A DNA stretch of 64,000 nucleotides, taken from Streptomyces alboflavus (GTDB lineage: Bacteria > Actinomycetota > Actinomycetes > Streptomycetales > Streptomycetaceae). The position numbers and the translations under genes were made by a program. The stretch lies in assembly GCF_000716675.1 (NCBI RefSeq), contig NZ_JNXT01000029.1, positions 55,966 through 119,965 of the forward strand, in the 5' to 3' direction. The notes beneath the pieces are model-generated. The model searched no databases and was not told the origin of the DNA. It saw nothing but the letters and a program-made list of their open reading frames with translations. This document shows, piece after piece, positions 1-11,047 of the stretch (the stretch's first letter is position 1; each line of letters begins with the position of its first letter).

Positions 1-789
1 GAACGGCCCCGACAGGTCGTCCCGCGCGAGCAGATGCCGCAGCGCCGCCACCTCGTCGTAGAGCGCGATGAAGCTCCAGTACTGCCGGCCGTTGCCGAGC
101 CGCCCACCGAGACCCGCCTTGAAGAGCGGGAACATCCGTCCCCAGGCGCCGCCCCCGCGCGCGACCACCAGGCCGGTGCGCGTGAACACCGTGCGCACGC
201 CCGCCTCCTGGGCCGCGGCGGCCGCCTGCTCCCACGCCACGCACATCGACGGCAGGAACCCCTCTCCAGGAGGGGCCGTCTCGTCCACCGCGCGCTGACC
301 GGTGTCTCCGTAGTAGCCGATCGCGCTGCCGTTCAGGAACACCCGCGGCGGCTCGTCCATCGCCGCGACGGCGGCCGCGAGCGTCCTGGTGCCGAGCACC
401 CTGCTGTCGCGCAGCTCGCGCTTGTACGCGTCGTTCCAGCGCCGGTCGCCGATCCCCGCGCCCGCCAGGTTCACGACGGCGTCGCAGCCCGCGAGCCCGG
501 CGGCGTCCACGTACCCCTCCTTGGGGTCCCAGCGCACCTCGTCCTTCGCGCGCGGGGCCCGGCGCACCAGACGCACCACCTCGTGGCCGTCCTCGGACAG
601 CGAGCGTGTGAGCGCGGAGCCGATGAGGCCCGAGGCGCCGGACACCGCGACGCGGCGCGGCCCGTGCGAGGGCTCCGCCGGGTCCACCTGGTTCCCCGGG
701 TCCACCTGGCTTCCCGGGTCCACCTGGCCTCCCGGGCCCGCCGGGGGCGCCGGATCCGTCGACTCCGGGGGTGACGCGTGCTGCTCCAT
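1..789 (-). CDS. TIGR01777 family NAD(P)-dependent epimerase (partial, 3' end missing)
   Basis: Extended SDR-fold protein of the TIGR01777/YfcH (SDR39U1-like) group; the substrate is not known for these proteins. The Rossmann motif VSGASGLIGSAL lies near residues 47-58, followed by NLAGAGIGDRRW, NGSAIGYYGDTG (the SDR Ser/Tyr region) and RTGLVV, all typical of the family. The window edge cuts the gene after 263 codons, in frame, so about 35-50 C-terminal residues are missing. The ATG at 789 adds about 45 residues before the Rossmann fold that most relatives lack; they include three QVDPG-type repeats encoded by a 15-18 bp tandem repeat at about 681-738. A later start cannot be excluded. It is divergent from the acetyltransferase gene, with about 60 bp between starts. 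The family call is firm; biochemical function is unknown. Confidence 0.85.
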   Translation of the reverse strand, partial: MEQHASPPESTDPAPPAGPGGQVDPGSQVDPGNQVDPAEPSHGPRRVAVSGASGLIGSALTRSLSEDGHEVVRLVRRAPRAKDEVRWDPKEGYVDAAGLAGCDAVVNLAGAGIGDRRWNDAYKRELRDSRVLGTRTLAAAVAAMDEPPRVFLNGSAIGYYGDTGQRAVDETAPPGEGFLPSMCVAWEQAAAAAQEAGVRTVFTRTGLVVARGGGAWGRMFPLFKAGLGGRLGNGRQYWSFIALYDEVAALRHLLARDDLSGPF

Positions 790-851
790 GGGGCCATCCT
801 GCCGTGAAAGGGACGGTTGTGCCGTCGTACGCCCGCCGTACAGTGGCGCTC

Positions 852-1340
852 ATGCAGCAGACGTACATACGCACCGCGCGGGCCGACGACGATGCCGTCC
901 TGGCCCGCATGGACCGCGCGAACTGGTCCACCGTGCACTCCGTGCAGCCGTGTCCGCAGCCACCCTACGAGCCGTTCTTCTCCGAACGCTTCGGCCCCCG
1001 CGACCACTTGGTCGCCGAGCTCGACGGTCACGTCGTCGGCTACATAAGGCTCGGCTTCCCCACCCCGCTCGCCGTGAACGCACACGTGCGCCAGATCCTC
1101 GGATTCGTCGTCGCCGACGAGGCACGCGGCAAGGGCGTGGGGCGCGGACTGCTCCAGGCCGCGGTGGCGGAGGCGCGCCGCCAGGGCGCGCGCCGCATCA
1201 CGCTGCGGGTGCTCGGGCACAACACCGCGGCGCGCACGCTCTACGAGTCCGAGGGGTTCGTGACCGAGGGCGTGCTGCCCGGCGAGTTCCTCCTGGACGG
1301 CCGCTACGTGGACGACGTCCTGATGGGCCGCCCGCTCTGA
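852..1340 (+). CDS. GNAT family N-acetyltransferase
   Basis: A 162-residue single-domain GCN5-related acetyltransferase, predicted cytosolic, that would move acetyl from acetyl-CoA to an amine. The acetyl-CoA site is clear: ILGFVVADEARGKGVGRGLL carries the R/Q-x-x-G-x-G/A signature (GKGVGRG), followed by the beta5-alpha4 region ITLRVLGHNTAARTLYES and EGFVTEGVL, as in RimI/RimL-like proteins. The ATG at 852 places the first strand (YIRTARADD) at residue 5. An in-frame start 81 bases upstream (771) would run into the divergent neighbour's start and adds unconserved sequence, so it was not chosen. The substrate cannot be inferred. Confidence 0.88.
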   Translation: MQQTYIRTARADDDAVLARMDRANWSTVHSVQPCPQPPYEPFFSERFGPRDHLVAELDGHVVGYIRLGFPTPLAVNAHVRQILGFVVADEARGKGVGRGLLQAAVAEARRQGARRITLRVLGHNTAARTLYESEGFVTEGVLPGEFLLDGRYVDDVLMGRPL

Positions 1341-1503
1341 CACCTGACGGACCGGCCCGGCGTGCGCCCGCCACGCGCGCGTAGGAGCGTGGACCTGTCC
1401 TTTGCTGAGCGTGGACGGCTGAGCGCGGACACGTGTGCCGCGCGCGAGGACGCCTCCTGTGCGGACGTGGGCACGTCCTCGGGCCCGCCGGGAAGGAGCA
1501 CCG

Positions 1504-2625
1504 ATGATCAGGGCGGCGGCCAGGCGGCGCGGCGCGCGCGACGTGGGCTGGCACCGCGGCGCGCCGACGCCTCCCTGGGCGCGCTGGCCCGCACCGGTCC
1601 TCCTGGTCCTGACCTGCACCGTCCAGCTCGCGACCCCCAAGACCCTGGACCTCAGCTTCCTGCTCGCCGCCGTGCCGCCGCTCGCCGCCCTCGCCTACGG
1701 GCCCGCGGCCACCGCGCTCCTCGGCGGCACCGTCCTGCTGCTGCTCTCCCTGCCGCACTTCGATCTGGGGCACCCCGGGACGAGCGACACCGCGACCGTC
1801 GCCTTCGTGGCGGTGCTCAGCGTGCTCTTCTCCTGGGTGCGCAGCCGCCGCGACGCCCAGCTCGTCACGGTCCGCACGGTCGCCGAGGCGGCCCAGTTCG
1901 CGGTCCTGCCCCCGCTGCCGGAACGCGTGGGTCCGGTGCGCTGCGCGGGCCTGTACCGGGCGGCGCAGCGCGGCACCCTGGTCGGCGGTGACCTCTTCGA
2001 CGTGCGCCGGGGGCCGTGCGGGGTGCGGGCCCTGGTCGGGGACGTGCAGGGGCACGGGCTCGCGGCCGTCGGGACCGTCGCGGCGCTGCTCGGCGCCTTC
2101 CGGGAGGCGGTCCTCGACCAGGGCGACCTGGAGGGGGTCGCCGCGCGCCTCGACCGGCGCCTGGTCATCGACTCCGAGGACGCCGAACACGGTGAGCCGG
2201 GCGAACTCTTCGCCACCGCCGTCCTCCTGGAGTTCGGCGCCACGGCCGGCGAACTGCGCCTCGTCTCCTGCGGCCACCCGCCGCCCCTGCTGCTGCGTGA
2301 CGGCGCGGTCACCGCACTGGACGTCACGCCGGGACCGCCCCTCGGCCTCGGCATCGCGGGGGTGGCGCCGCCGGATCCGGTCGTCGTCGGCCTCGAACCC
2401 GGCGACTGGCTGCTGACCGTCACGGACGGCGTGACCGAGGCGAGGGACGCGTCCGGGGCCTTCTACCCGCTGGAGGAGCGGCTGCCCGCGATCTTCGCGG
2501 CGGAGCGGCACGATCCGGCCGCCTTCACGGACGCGATCTGGAACGATCTGGTCCGGTTCTCCGGTGGGGTGCGGGACGACGTGGCGCTGTTGGTGTTCGT
2601 GGTGGAGGAAGGGGCGGGGGCGTAG
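1504..2625 (+). CDS. Membrane-anchored PP2C/SpoIIE-type serine phosphatase
   Basis: A 373-residue protein. Residues about 20-105 form three or four hydrophobic segments, and the rest is an RsbU/SpoIIE-type PPM phosphatase domain: VGGDLFDV, ALVGDVQGHGLAA (metal-binding Asp/Gly loop), VSCGHPPPLLL and LLTVTDGVTEARDA are the recognisable motifs. Such enzymes dephosphorylate anti-sigma-factor antagonists and act in partner-switching control; which antagonist is involved cannot be read from the sequence. The start is set by a good ribosome site, GGAAGGAG, about 8 bases before the ATG at 1504; a start at 1435 lacks one. No PAS, GAF or anti-sigma kinase domain is present, unlike many larger Streptomyces relatives. 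Confidence 0.9.
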   Translation: MIRAAARRRGARDVGWHRGAPTPPWARWPAPVLLVLTCTVQLATPKTLDLSFLLAAVPPLAALAYGPAATALLGGTVLLLLSLPHFDLGHPGTSDTATVAFVAVLSVLFSWVRSRRDAQLVTVRTVAEAAQFAVLPPLPERVGPVRCAGLYRAAQRGTLVGGDLFDVRRGPCGVRALVGDVQGHGLAAVGTVAALLGAFREAVLDQGDLEGVAARLDRRLVIDSEDAEHGEPGELFATAVLLEFGATAGELRLVSCGHPPPLLLRDGAVTALDVTPGPPLGLGIAGVAPPDPVVVGLEPGDWLLTVTDGVTEARDASGAFYPLEERLPAIFAAERHDPAAFTDAIWNDLVRFSGGVRDDVALLVFVVEEGAGA

Positions 2626-2706
2626 CGAGGGAGCGGGGCGGGCCGCGGTGGGGGCGCGGCCGGACGGCGAGGGCCTGGGGAGCGTGGGTCGCCCGGCCCG
2701 GCCGCC

Positions 2707-3363
2707 TCATCGCTCCAGGAGCCTGAGGCCGCCCGTGAGTTCGCGCAGGCAGCGGACCGCGAGGTCCGCGGGGGAGCGGGGGCCGCGCGGCGGGTCGTCC
2801 GTGGCGGCCCAGGTCTCCAGGGCGATCCGGATGGCGTCGGTGGCGGCCGCGGCGGCGAGCCGGACCTCCAGCTCGTCGGCGCCCTCCCCCGCGAGCCGGG
2901 CGAGCACCGGGACCAGCTGCTCCTCCGACTCCTGGTTCACCCGGTACCAGACCGCGCGCAGGGCCGGGTCGTCCTGGGCGGCGCGGAGCAGGCCGCGGGT
3001 CCACTCCAGGGCCTCGTCGGTCCGCGTGTCCACGGGGGTGAGGGCCTCGGCGATGGAGCGTTCGAGCGCCGTCGGCACCCCTGCGTCCAGCTCCGCGAGG
3101 CGGGCCCGCCACTGGGCGGCGCCTCCGGCGAGGAGCGGCGCGACCGCGTCCTGCTTGTTGCGGAAGTAGCGGTAGAAGGTGCGCAGCGCCACGCCCGCAC
3201 GGTGCGCGATCTCCTCGGCGGTGGTGCCGTCCGGACCCCGCTCGGCGAAGAGTTCGGCGGCGGCGCGGGCGATGTCGAGCTGCGTGGCCGCTTTGCGGCG
3301 CTCGGTCAGCGAGGGGCGGGCCGGCTGTGGTGCTCGCGTGGGCTGCGGCGGTTGGGTGCTCAC
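2707..3363 (-). CDS. TetR/AcrR family transcriptional regulator
   Basis: A 218-residue one-component regulator. The N-terminal helix-turn-helix spans about residues 25-75 (TQLDIARAAAELFAERG ... TAEEIAHRAGVALRTFYRYF), a standard TetR signature ending in the FYRYFRNK recognition helix. The C-terminal half is an alpha-helical ligand pocket with no assignable ligand. It is divergent from the SDR gene at 3504, and the 140-bp gap holds a palindrome (3410-3426). The usual arrangement for the family would make it a repressor of the SDR gene and itself; that is inference. Confidence 0.92.
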   Translation of the reverse strand: MSTQPPQPTRAPQPARPSLTERRKAATQLDIARAAAELFAERGPDGTTAEEIAHRAGVALRTFYRYFRNKQDAVAPLLAGGAAQWRARLAELDAGVPTALERSIAEALTPVDTRTDEALEWTRGLLRAAQDDPALRAVWYRVNQESEEQLVPVLARLAGEGADELEVRLAAAAATDAIRIALETWAATDDPPRGPRSPADLAVRCLRELTGGLRLLER

Positions 3364-3409
3364 GTTCGAAGCCTACGCGGGACCGGGCCAGAATTCACGA
3401 AATGACGCT

Positions 3410-3426
3410 ATGGCAAAATGTGCCAT
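3410..3426. promoter_or_regulatory. Candidate TetR operator in the divergent tetR-SDR region
   Basis: A perfect inverted repeat, ATGGCA - 5 nt - TGCCAT, is centred in the 140-bp gap between the divergent TetR and SDR genes. The surrounding bases are AT-richer than the rest of the window (AATTCACGAAATGACG before it, ACATTGAAATC after it). A 17-bp palindrome is about the size of a TetR-family site. The link to this regulator is inferred from position only. Confidence 0.5.
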
Positions 3427-3503
3427 GAGGGCGTACATTGAAATCAGATGAAGCGTGCCGGACCCGCAGCGGGCCGGCTGTCGGAGGCTGATCGGAGAGA
3501 CCC

Positions 3504-4295
3504 ATGAACCTGACGCGTCACGCGGACCGCCGCGCCCTCGTCACCGGCGGCGGCTCGGGCATCGGCCAGGCCACCGTGCTCCGCCTGCTCGCGGAGGGCG
3601 GCAGCGTGGTGGCCGCCGACATCAGCGAGGCGGGCCTGAAGGACACGGAGCAGAAGGCGGGCGCCGCCGCGGGCCGGCTGACGACGCTGGTGGTCGACGT
3701 CGCGGACGAGGCGTCGGTGCGCGCGGGCGTGGCCGCTGCGGTCGCCGCGCTCGGCGGCCTGGACGTGCTGGTCAACGCGGCGGGCGTGCTGCGCTCCTCA
3801 CACACGCACGAGACCAGCCTCGACTCCTTCGAGCAGGTGCTCCGGATCAACCTGACCGGCACGTTCCTGATGATCCGCGAGGCGATCCCGGCCCTCCTGG
3901 AGGGCGAGGACGCGGCCGTGGTCAACTTCAGCTCCACCTCGGCGGCGTTCGCCCATCCGTACATGGCGGCGTACGCGGCCAGCAAGGGCGGCATCCAGTC
4001 CATGACCCACGCCCTGGCGAGCGAGTACGCGAAGCGGGGCATCCGCTTCACCGCCGTCCAGCCCGGATCGATCTCCAGCGGCATGACCGACGGCAGCGGC
4101 GCCAGCGGGCAGAGCCACGGGCCCGGCCTGCCCGAGGACGCGGACTTCAGCCTGTTCGCGAAGCTGACCCCGGCGATCGGTCAGGGCTTCGCGGGCCCGG
4201 AGACGGTGGCGTCCGTCGTCGCGATGCTCGCGTCCGAGGACGGCGCGTTCATCACGGGCACGGAGATACGGGTGGACGGGGGCACACACTTCTGA
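3504..4295 (+). CDS. SDR family NAD(P)-dependent oxidoreductase
   Basis: A 263-residue classical short-chain dehydrogenase/reductase. It has the cofactor motif TGGGSGIG (residues 14-21), NAAG at 91-94, the catalytic serine region FSSTS (142-146), and the Y157-x-x-x-K161 pair in YAASKGG. Asp39 at the end of beta2 (AADIS) suggests NAD(H) rather than NADP(H) preference. The C-terminal ITGTEIRVDGG is the family ending. The ATG at 3504 follows CGGAGAGACCC. It is likely controlled by the divergent TetR regulator. The substrate is unknown; relatives act on steroids, alcohols and 3-oxoacyl compounds. Confidence 0.9.
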   Translation: MNLTRHADRRALVTGGGSGIGQATVLRLLAEGGSVVAADISEAGLKDTEQKAGAAAGRLTTLVVDVADEASVRAGVAAAVAALGGLDVLVNAAGVLRSSHTHETSLDSFEQVLRINLTGTFLMIREAIPALLEGEDAAVVNFSSTSAAFAHPYMAAYAASKGGIQSMTHALASEYAKRGIRFTAVQPGSISSGMTDGSGASGQSHGPGLPEDADFSLFAKLTPAIGQGFAGPETVASVVAMLASEDGAFITGTEIRVDGGTHF

Positions 4296-4335
4296 GGCCG
4301 CGGCCCGGACGGCCCACGGGCGCGCGGGGCCGGCG

Positions 4336-4857
4336 TCAGCGGGCCGCGAACCGCTCCCACAGCTTGGGGTAGCGCTCCGCGAGCACGCGGTCGTCCTCGA
4401 AGTCGATCGGGGTGCCCTCCGGCTCCGGCGGGGCGGGTGCGATGCCGAGGTCGGGGGCGACCACGCCGGTCATCCGCTCGTAGGCCTCGTCGGCGGCGTA
4501 GCCCAGCTCCTCGCCGTCGCCGTCGATCTCCTCGTCGAAGTCGTCCAGGAGCTCCGCCAGCGAGTCCGGGTCGTGCACGGCGCCCTCGAAGACCTCCCGC
4601 CCCTGCCCGATCAGCCAGCACCGGAAGTAGTCGAAGGCGTCGTCGCTCGCCCCGTCGAGCACGATCCAGGCGGCGCCCCACAGATCCCAGCGGTAGGCGC
4701 GGTTGTAGCGGGCCTCGAAGTGCCGCGCGAAGTCCAGAACGGCGTCCGGGTCGTATTCGAGCAGCTTGTCGATGAGCAGCTCGGCCTGGTCCTCGGGGTC
4801 GCCCTCGGCGGCCTCGCGGGTGCTGTCCACGATCTCCCAGAACTCCGTCTCGTCCAT
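4336..4857 (-). CDS. DUF4240 domain-containing protein
   Basis: A 173-residue soluble acidic protein. MDETEFWEIVDSTRE at the N-terminus and YRWDLWGAAWIVLDG ... DFRCWLIGQGREVFE in the middle are the conserved features of the DUF4240 family, which has no known biochemical role. The start is ambiguous by one codon, because a GTG at 4860 directly precedes the ATG at 4857 used here. It is convergent with the preceding SDR gene (40-bp gap) and divergent from the next SDR gene. There is no signal peptide or membrane segment. The family assignment is good and function is unknown. Confidence 0.85.
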   Translation of the reverse strand: MDETEFWEIVDSTREAAEGDPEDQAELLIDKLLEYDPDAVLDFARHFEARYNRAYRWDLWGAAWIVLDGASDDAFDYFRCWLIGQGREVFEGAVHDPDSLAELLDDFDEEIDGDGEELGYAADEAYERMTGVVAPDLGIAPAPPEPEGTPIDFEDDRVLAERYPKLWERFAAR

Positions 4858-4990
4858 CACGGGTCAAGCATCGGTCCTGGGGGGTGGGGGCGCACGCGGA
4901 GTGCGCCGGAATGCGGCTGTGTCGTTATGTGTGCACATGCCCGTGGAAAGACCGACAGGAGGTGTCGGCATTCGCTGCGAGGCTTCACCC

Positions 4991-6027
4991 ATGGAGAACA
5001 CACAGCGGTCGGCAGGCCGGGCGAGCGGAGCGGAGAGCGCAGTGACGACGAAGCCGGGATCCGAGGGGACCGGGACGACGGGGGCAGCCGGGGTGGCTGC
5101 TTCCGGCGGTGGTCTGGCCGGGAAGATCGCGCTGGTGGCGGGGGCCACGCGCGGGGCCGGGCGGGCCATGGCGGTGGAGCTGGGCCGCGCGGGGGCGACC
5201 GTGTACGTGACGGGGCGGACGACGCGGCAGCACACGAGCGAGGTCGGCCGCACCCAGGAGACCATCGAGGGCACGGCGGAACTGGTCGGCGCGGCGGGCG
5301 CCGAGGCGGGCACGGGCGGCACGGGGATCGCGGTGCCGACGGATCACCTCGATCCCGAGCAGGTGCGCGCCCTCGTCGAGCGGATCGAGCGGGAGCAGGG
5401 CCGCCTCGACATCCTCGTCAACGACATCTGGGGAGGGGACATCCATGTCGAGTGGGACAAGAAGATGTGGGAGCACGACCTGGACAAGGGCCTCAGGATC
5501 CTCCGGCTCGGCATGGAGACGCACATCGTCACCAGCCGCTTCGCGCTGCCGCTCCTCGTCAGGAACCCCGGCGGCCTCGTCGTCGAGGTGACCGACGGCA
5601 CCGAGGAGTACAACCAGCGCTACCGCAAGCCGTTCTACTACGACCTCGCGAAGGCGGCCCCGCTGCGCATGTCCCGCGCGCTCGCGGAGGAGGTGAAGGA
5701 GTACGACTGCACGGCGCTGTGCCTGACGCCGGGCTGGCTGCGCTCGGAGGCGATGCTCGACACGTACTTCAAGGTCACCGAGGACGACTGGATGGCGGGC
5801 ACCAAGCAGAACCCGCACTTCGCGATCTCCGAGACACCGACGTTCGTGGGCCGGGCCCTGGTGGCCCTGGCCACCGACCCCGAGGTGGCGCGGTGGAACG
5901 GCGCGTCCCTGTCCAGCGGCGGCCTCGCCAAGGAGTACGGCTTCACGGACGTGGACGGCTCGGCCCCCGACGCCTGGCGGTACATCACGGAGGTGGACCA
6001 GGAGAGCAAGGAGGCGGACGTGACGGG

Positions 6028-6037
<10 letters not shown>
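4991..6037 (+). CDS. SDR family oxidoreductase, atypical active site
   Basis: A Rossmann-fold short-chain dehydrogenase-like protein of about 348 residues. The cofactor loop is GATRGAGRAMA (variant TGxxxGxG), with YVTGRTTR after beta2, where an Arg suggests NADPH, and LVNDIWGG where most SDRs have NAAG. The serine region reads VEVTDGTEE (Thr instead of the usual Ser), followed by YYDLAKAA supplying Tyr and Lys. This matches a recognisable actinobacterial SDR subgroup of unknown substrate. The start is uncertain: ATG 4937, ATG 4991 and GTG 5042 are all in frame; GTG 5042 has a nearby GGAGAG and begins just before the conserved part. The 3' end overlaps the convergent WYL regulator by 10 bp. 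Confidence 0.82.
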
Positions 6038-7035
<998 letters not shown>

Positions 7036-7169
7036 GCCTCCATGATGCCCGGCACTCGGGGCAGGGGCGCAGCCCAGTGGGGCGAACCCGGGGTCGGCAG
7101 TAACGGGTGGGCGGGTGGGAGAAACCGCCGCGGAGCGGCGGGGAACGGTTGCCGCCCGGCGGCAACACA

Positions 7170-7206
7170 AGGGTGGGGCCCCGTCACCCCGACGGGACCC
7201 CACCCT
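7170..7206 (-). terminator. Transcription terminator hairpin downstream of aceE
   Basis: Two 16-nt arms (7170-7185 and 7191-7206) pair across a 5-nt loop. The single non-Watson-Crick position becomes a G-U pair only in the minus-strand RNA, fitting termination of the minus-strand aceE message that ends at 7254. Two shorter hairpins lie just beyond it: 7149-7167 (GTTGCCG / CGGCAAC) and 7125-7141 (CCGCCGC / GCGGCGG). No U-tract follows, as is common in Streptomyces. Confidence 0.7.
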
Positions 7207-7253
7207 GCGTACCGAGCCGGAGGCTTACCGACCCTGCGTACCGAGCCGGAGGC

Positions 7254-7257
<4 letters not shown>
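7202..7257. repeat. 27-bp direct duplication covering the aceE stop codon
   Basis: A 27-bp unit beginning ACCCTGCGTACCGAGCCGG occurs at 7202-7228 and again, identically, at 7231-7257. The second copy contains the last codon base and stop (7254-7256) of aceE; the first copy abuts and partly enters the right arm of the terminator hairpin. It looks like a recent tandem duplication of the gene's end. Confidence 0.9.
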
Positions 7258-9947
<2,690 letters not shown>

Positions 9948-10304
9948 GACGCCGCCTTCCTGAGTCGGACGGGGTGCCCGTGCCCGAGTCGGGCGGGGTC
10001 CCTAAACGGAAAGGGTCGGGGGTGCCCTTGGTCTTTGGCAGGACAGGGCGAGGGCCCTGGTGAGGGCCCGTCGTCGACTGTAAGCCCGCGATCGATGATC
10101 GATCAAAGTCTTGAAGGGAAAACTTCCTCAGATCGACAAAAGTGGGCACAGGGTGCCGCACCGGAAGGCACGGAGTGCCTTCAAAACGAAGGGTTTACGC
10201 AGGTGGGGCGACGTATGAGCAGCCTCGCCGGAGAATGAGCGCGCGGCGCCCGCGACCCCTTCCGGCACCCGGCAGGCGCGCGTCGAGCACCCGCCACGTA
10301 CCTC
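9948..10304. other. aceE upstream control region (357 bp without a gene)
   Basis: No coding capacity was seen. The stretch nearest aceE is C/G-rich with an imperfect repeat of the unit GTGCCCGAGTCGG. The part at about 10075-10145 is clearly AT-richer and holds the palindrome at 10090-10104 plus TTGAAGGGAAAACTTCC, so the aceE promoter probably lies here. The end next to the GntR gene stop shows no strong terminator. Confidence 0.6.
10090..10104. promoter_or_regulatory. Palindrome in the aceE promoter region, candidate regulator site
   Basis: GATCGAT-G-ATCGATC is a perfect 15-bp palindrome about 145 bp upstream of the aceE start, in the AT-richest part of the gap. The adjacent GntR/FCD gene makes it a plausible operator. 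No experimental or comparative support is available here. Confidence 0.45.
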
Positions 10305-10928
10305 TCAGGCCCGCGGCGCGCACCCCAGCACATGCGCCTTCACCAGCTCCGCGATGGCCGGGTCACGCCGACGGAAGGCCGAGACAAGCGCCTCGTGCTC
10401 CTCCGCGTACGACTGCTGGACCGTGCCCAGCCACCGGATGGACAGCGCGGTGAACACCTCGATGCCGAGCCCCTCCCAGGTGTGCAGGAGCACGGAGTTG
10501 TGCGCGGCCCGCACCAGCTCCCGGTGGAAGCCGACGGTGTGCCGCACCTGCCCGGTCCCGTCGGAGGCCCGGTCGGCCTCGTACAGGGCCGCCACGTGCG
10601 GTTCCAGCGCCGAGCAGTCGTCGGCGAGCCGCTCGGCGGCCAGCTCGGCGGCGATGGCCTCGAGACCGGCCCGGACGGGGTAGCTCTCCTCCAGGTCGGC
10701 GGCGGTCAAGTTCCGTACCCGCACGCCCTTGTTGGGCGCGGACTCGATGAGCCGCAGGGACTCCAGCTCCCGCAGCGCCTCCCGCACGGGCGTCTGGCTG
10801 ACCTCCAGCTCGACCGCGATCCGCCGCTCCACGATCCGCTCGCCCGGCTTCCAGCGCCCGCTCACGATGCCTTCCACGATGTGCTCGCGGATCTGTTCCC
10901 GCAGCGAGTGAATGACGGGGGCGGTCAT
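10305..10928 (-). CDS. GntR family regulator with FCD ligand domain (FadR subfamily)
   Basis: A 207-residue regulator. The N-terminal GntR winged helix is at about 8-72 (REQIREHIVEGIVSGRWKPG ... VSQTPVREALRELE), and the all-helical FCD domain at about 80-200 contains the metal/ligand residues expected in this subgroup (Asp/Glu near YPVRAGLEAIA, HTVGFHRELVRAA, EEHEALVSAF). FCD regulators respond to carboxylates such as pyruvate, lactate or fatty acyl-CoA. It lies between the E2 and aceE genes in the same orientation, so control of pyruvate dehydrogenase expression is a reasonable inference. The ATG start at 10928 has an upstream TAGGAGCTC that can serve as a ribosome site. Confidence 0.9.
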   Translation of the reverse strand: MTAPVIHSLREQIREHIVEGIVSGRWKPGERIVERRIAVELEVSQTPVREALRELESLRLIESAPNKGVRVRNLTAADLEESYPVRAGLEAIAAELAAERLADDCSALEPHVAALYEADRASDGTGQVRHTVGFHRELVRAAHNSVLLHTWEGLGIEVFTALSIRWLGTVQQSYAEEHEALVSAFRRRDPAIAELVKAHVLGCAPRA

Positions 10929-10974
10929 GTGAGCTCCTAAGAGACAGGGCGACGACCTTTAGACAATACGGCCG

Positions 10975-11006
10975 CGCCCCCGCCCGGAAACCTCCGGACG
11001 GGGGCG
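10975..11006 (-). terminator. Terminator hairpin downstream of the E2 gene
   Basis: 14-nt arms (10975-10988, 10993-11006) pair across the tetraloop AACC. The one mismatch is a G-U pair in minus-strand RNA, as in the aceE terminator. It lies about 40 bp beyond the E2 stop and separates the lpdA-E2 unit from the GntR gene. Confidence 0.75.
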
Positions 11007-11047
11007 TACTCGCTGATGAGACGAGTGTTACAGCCGTAAACGGGCGA

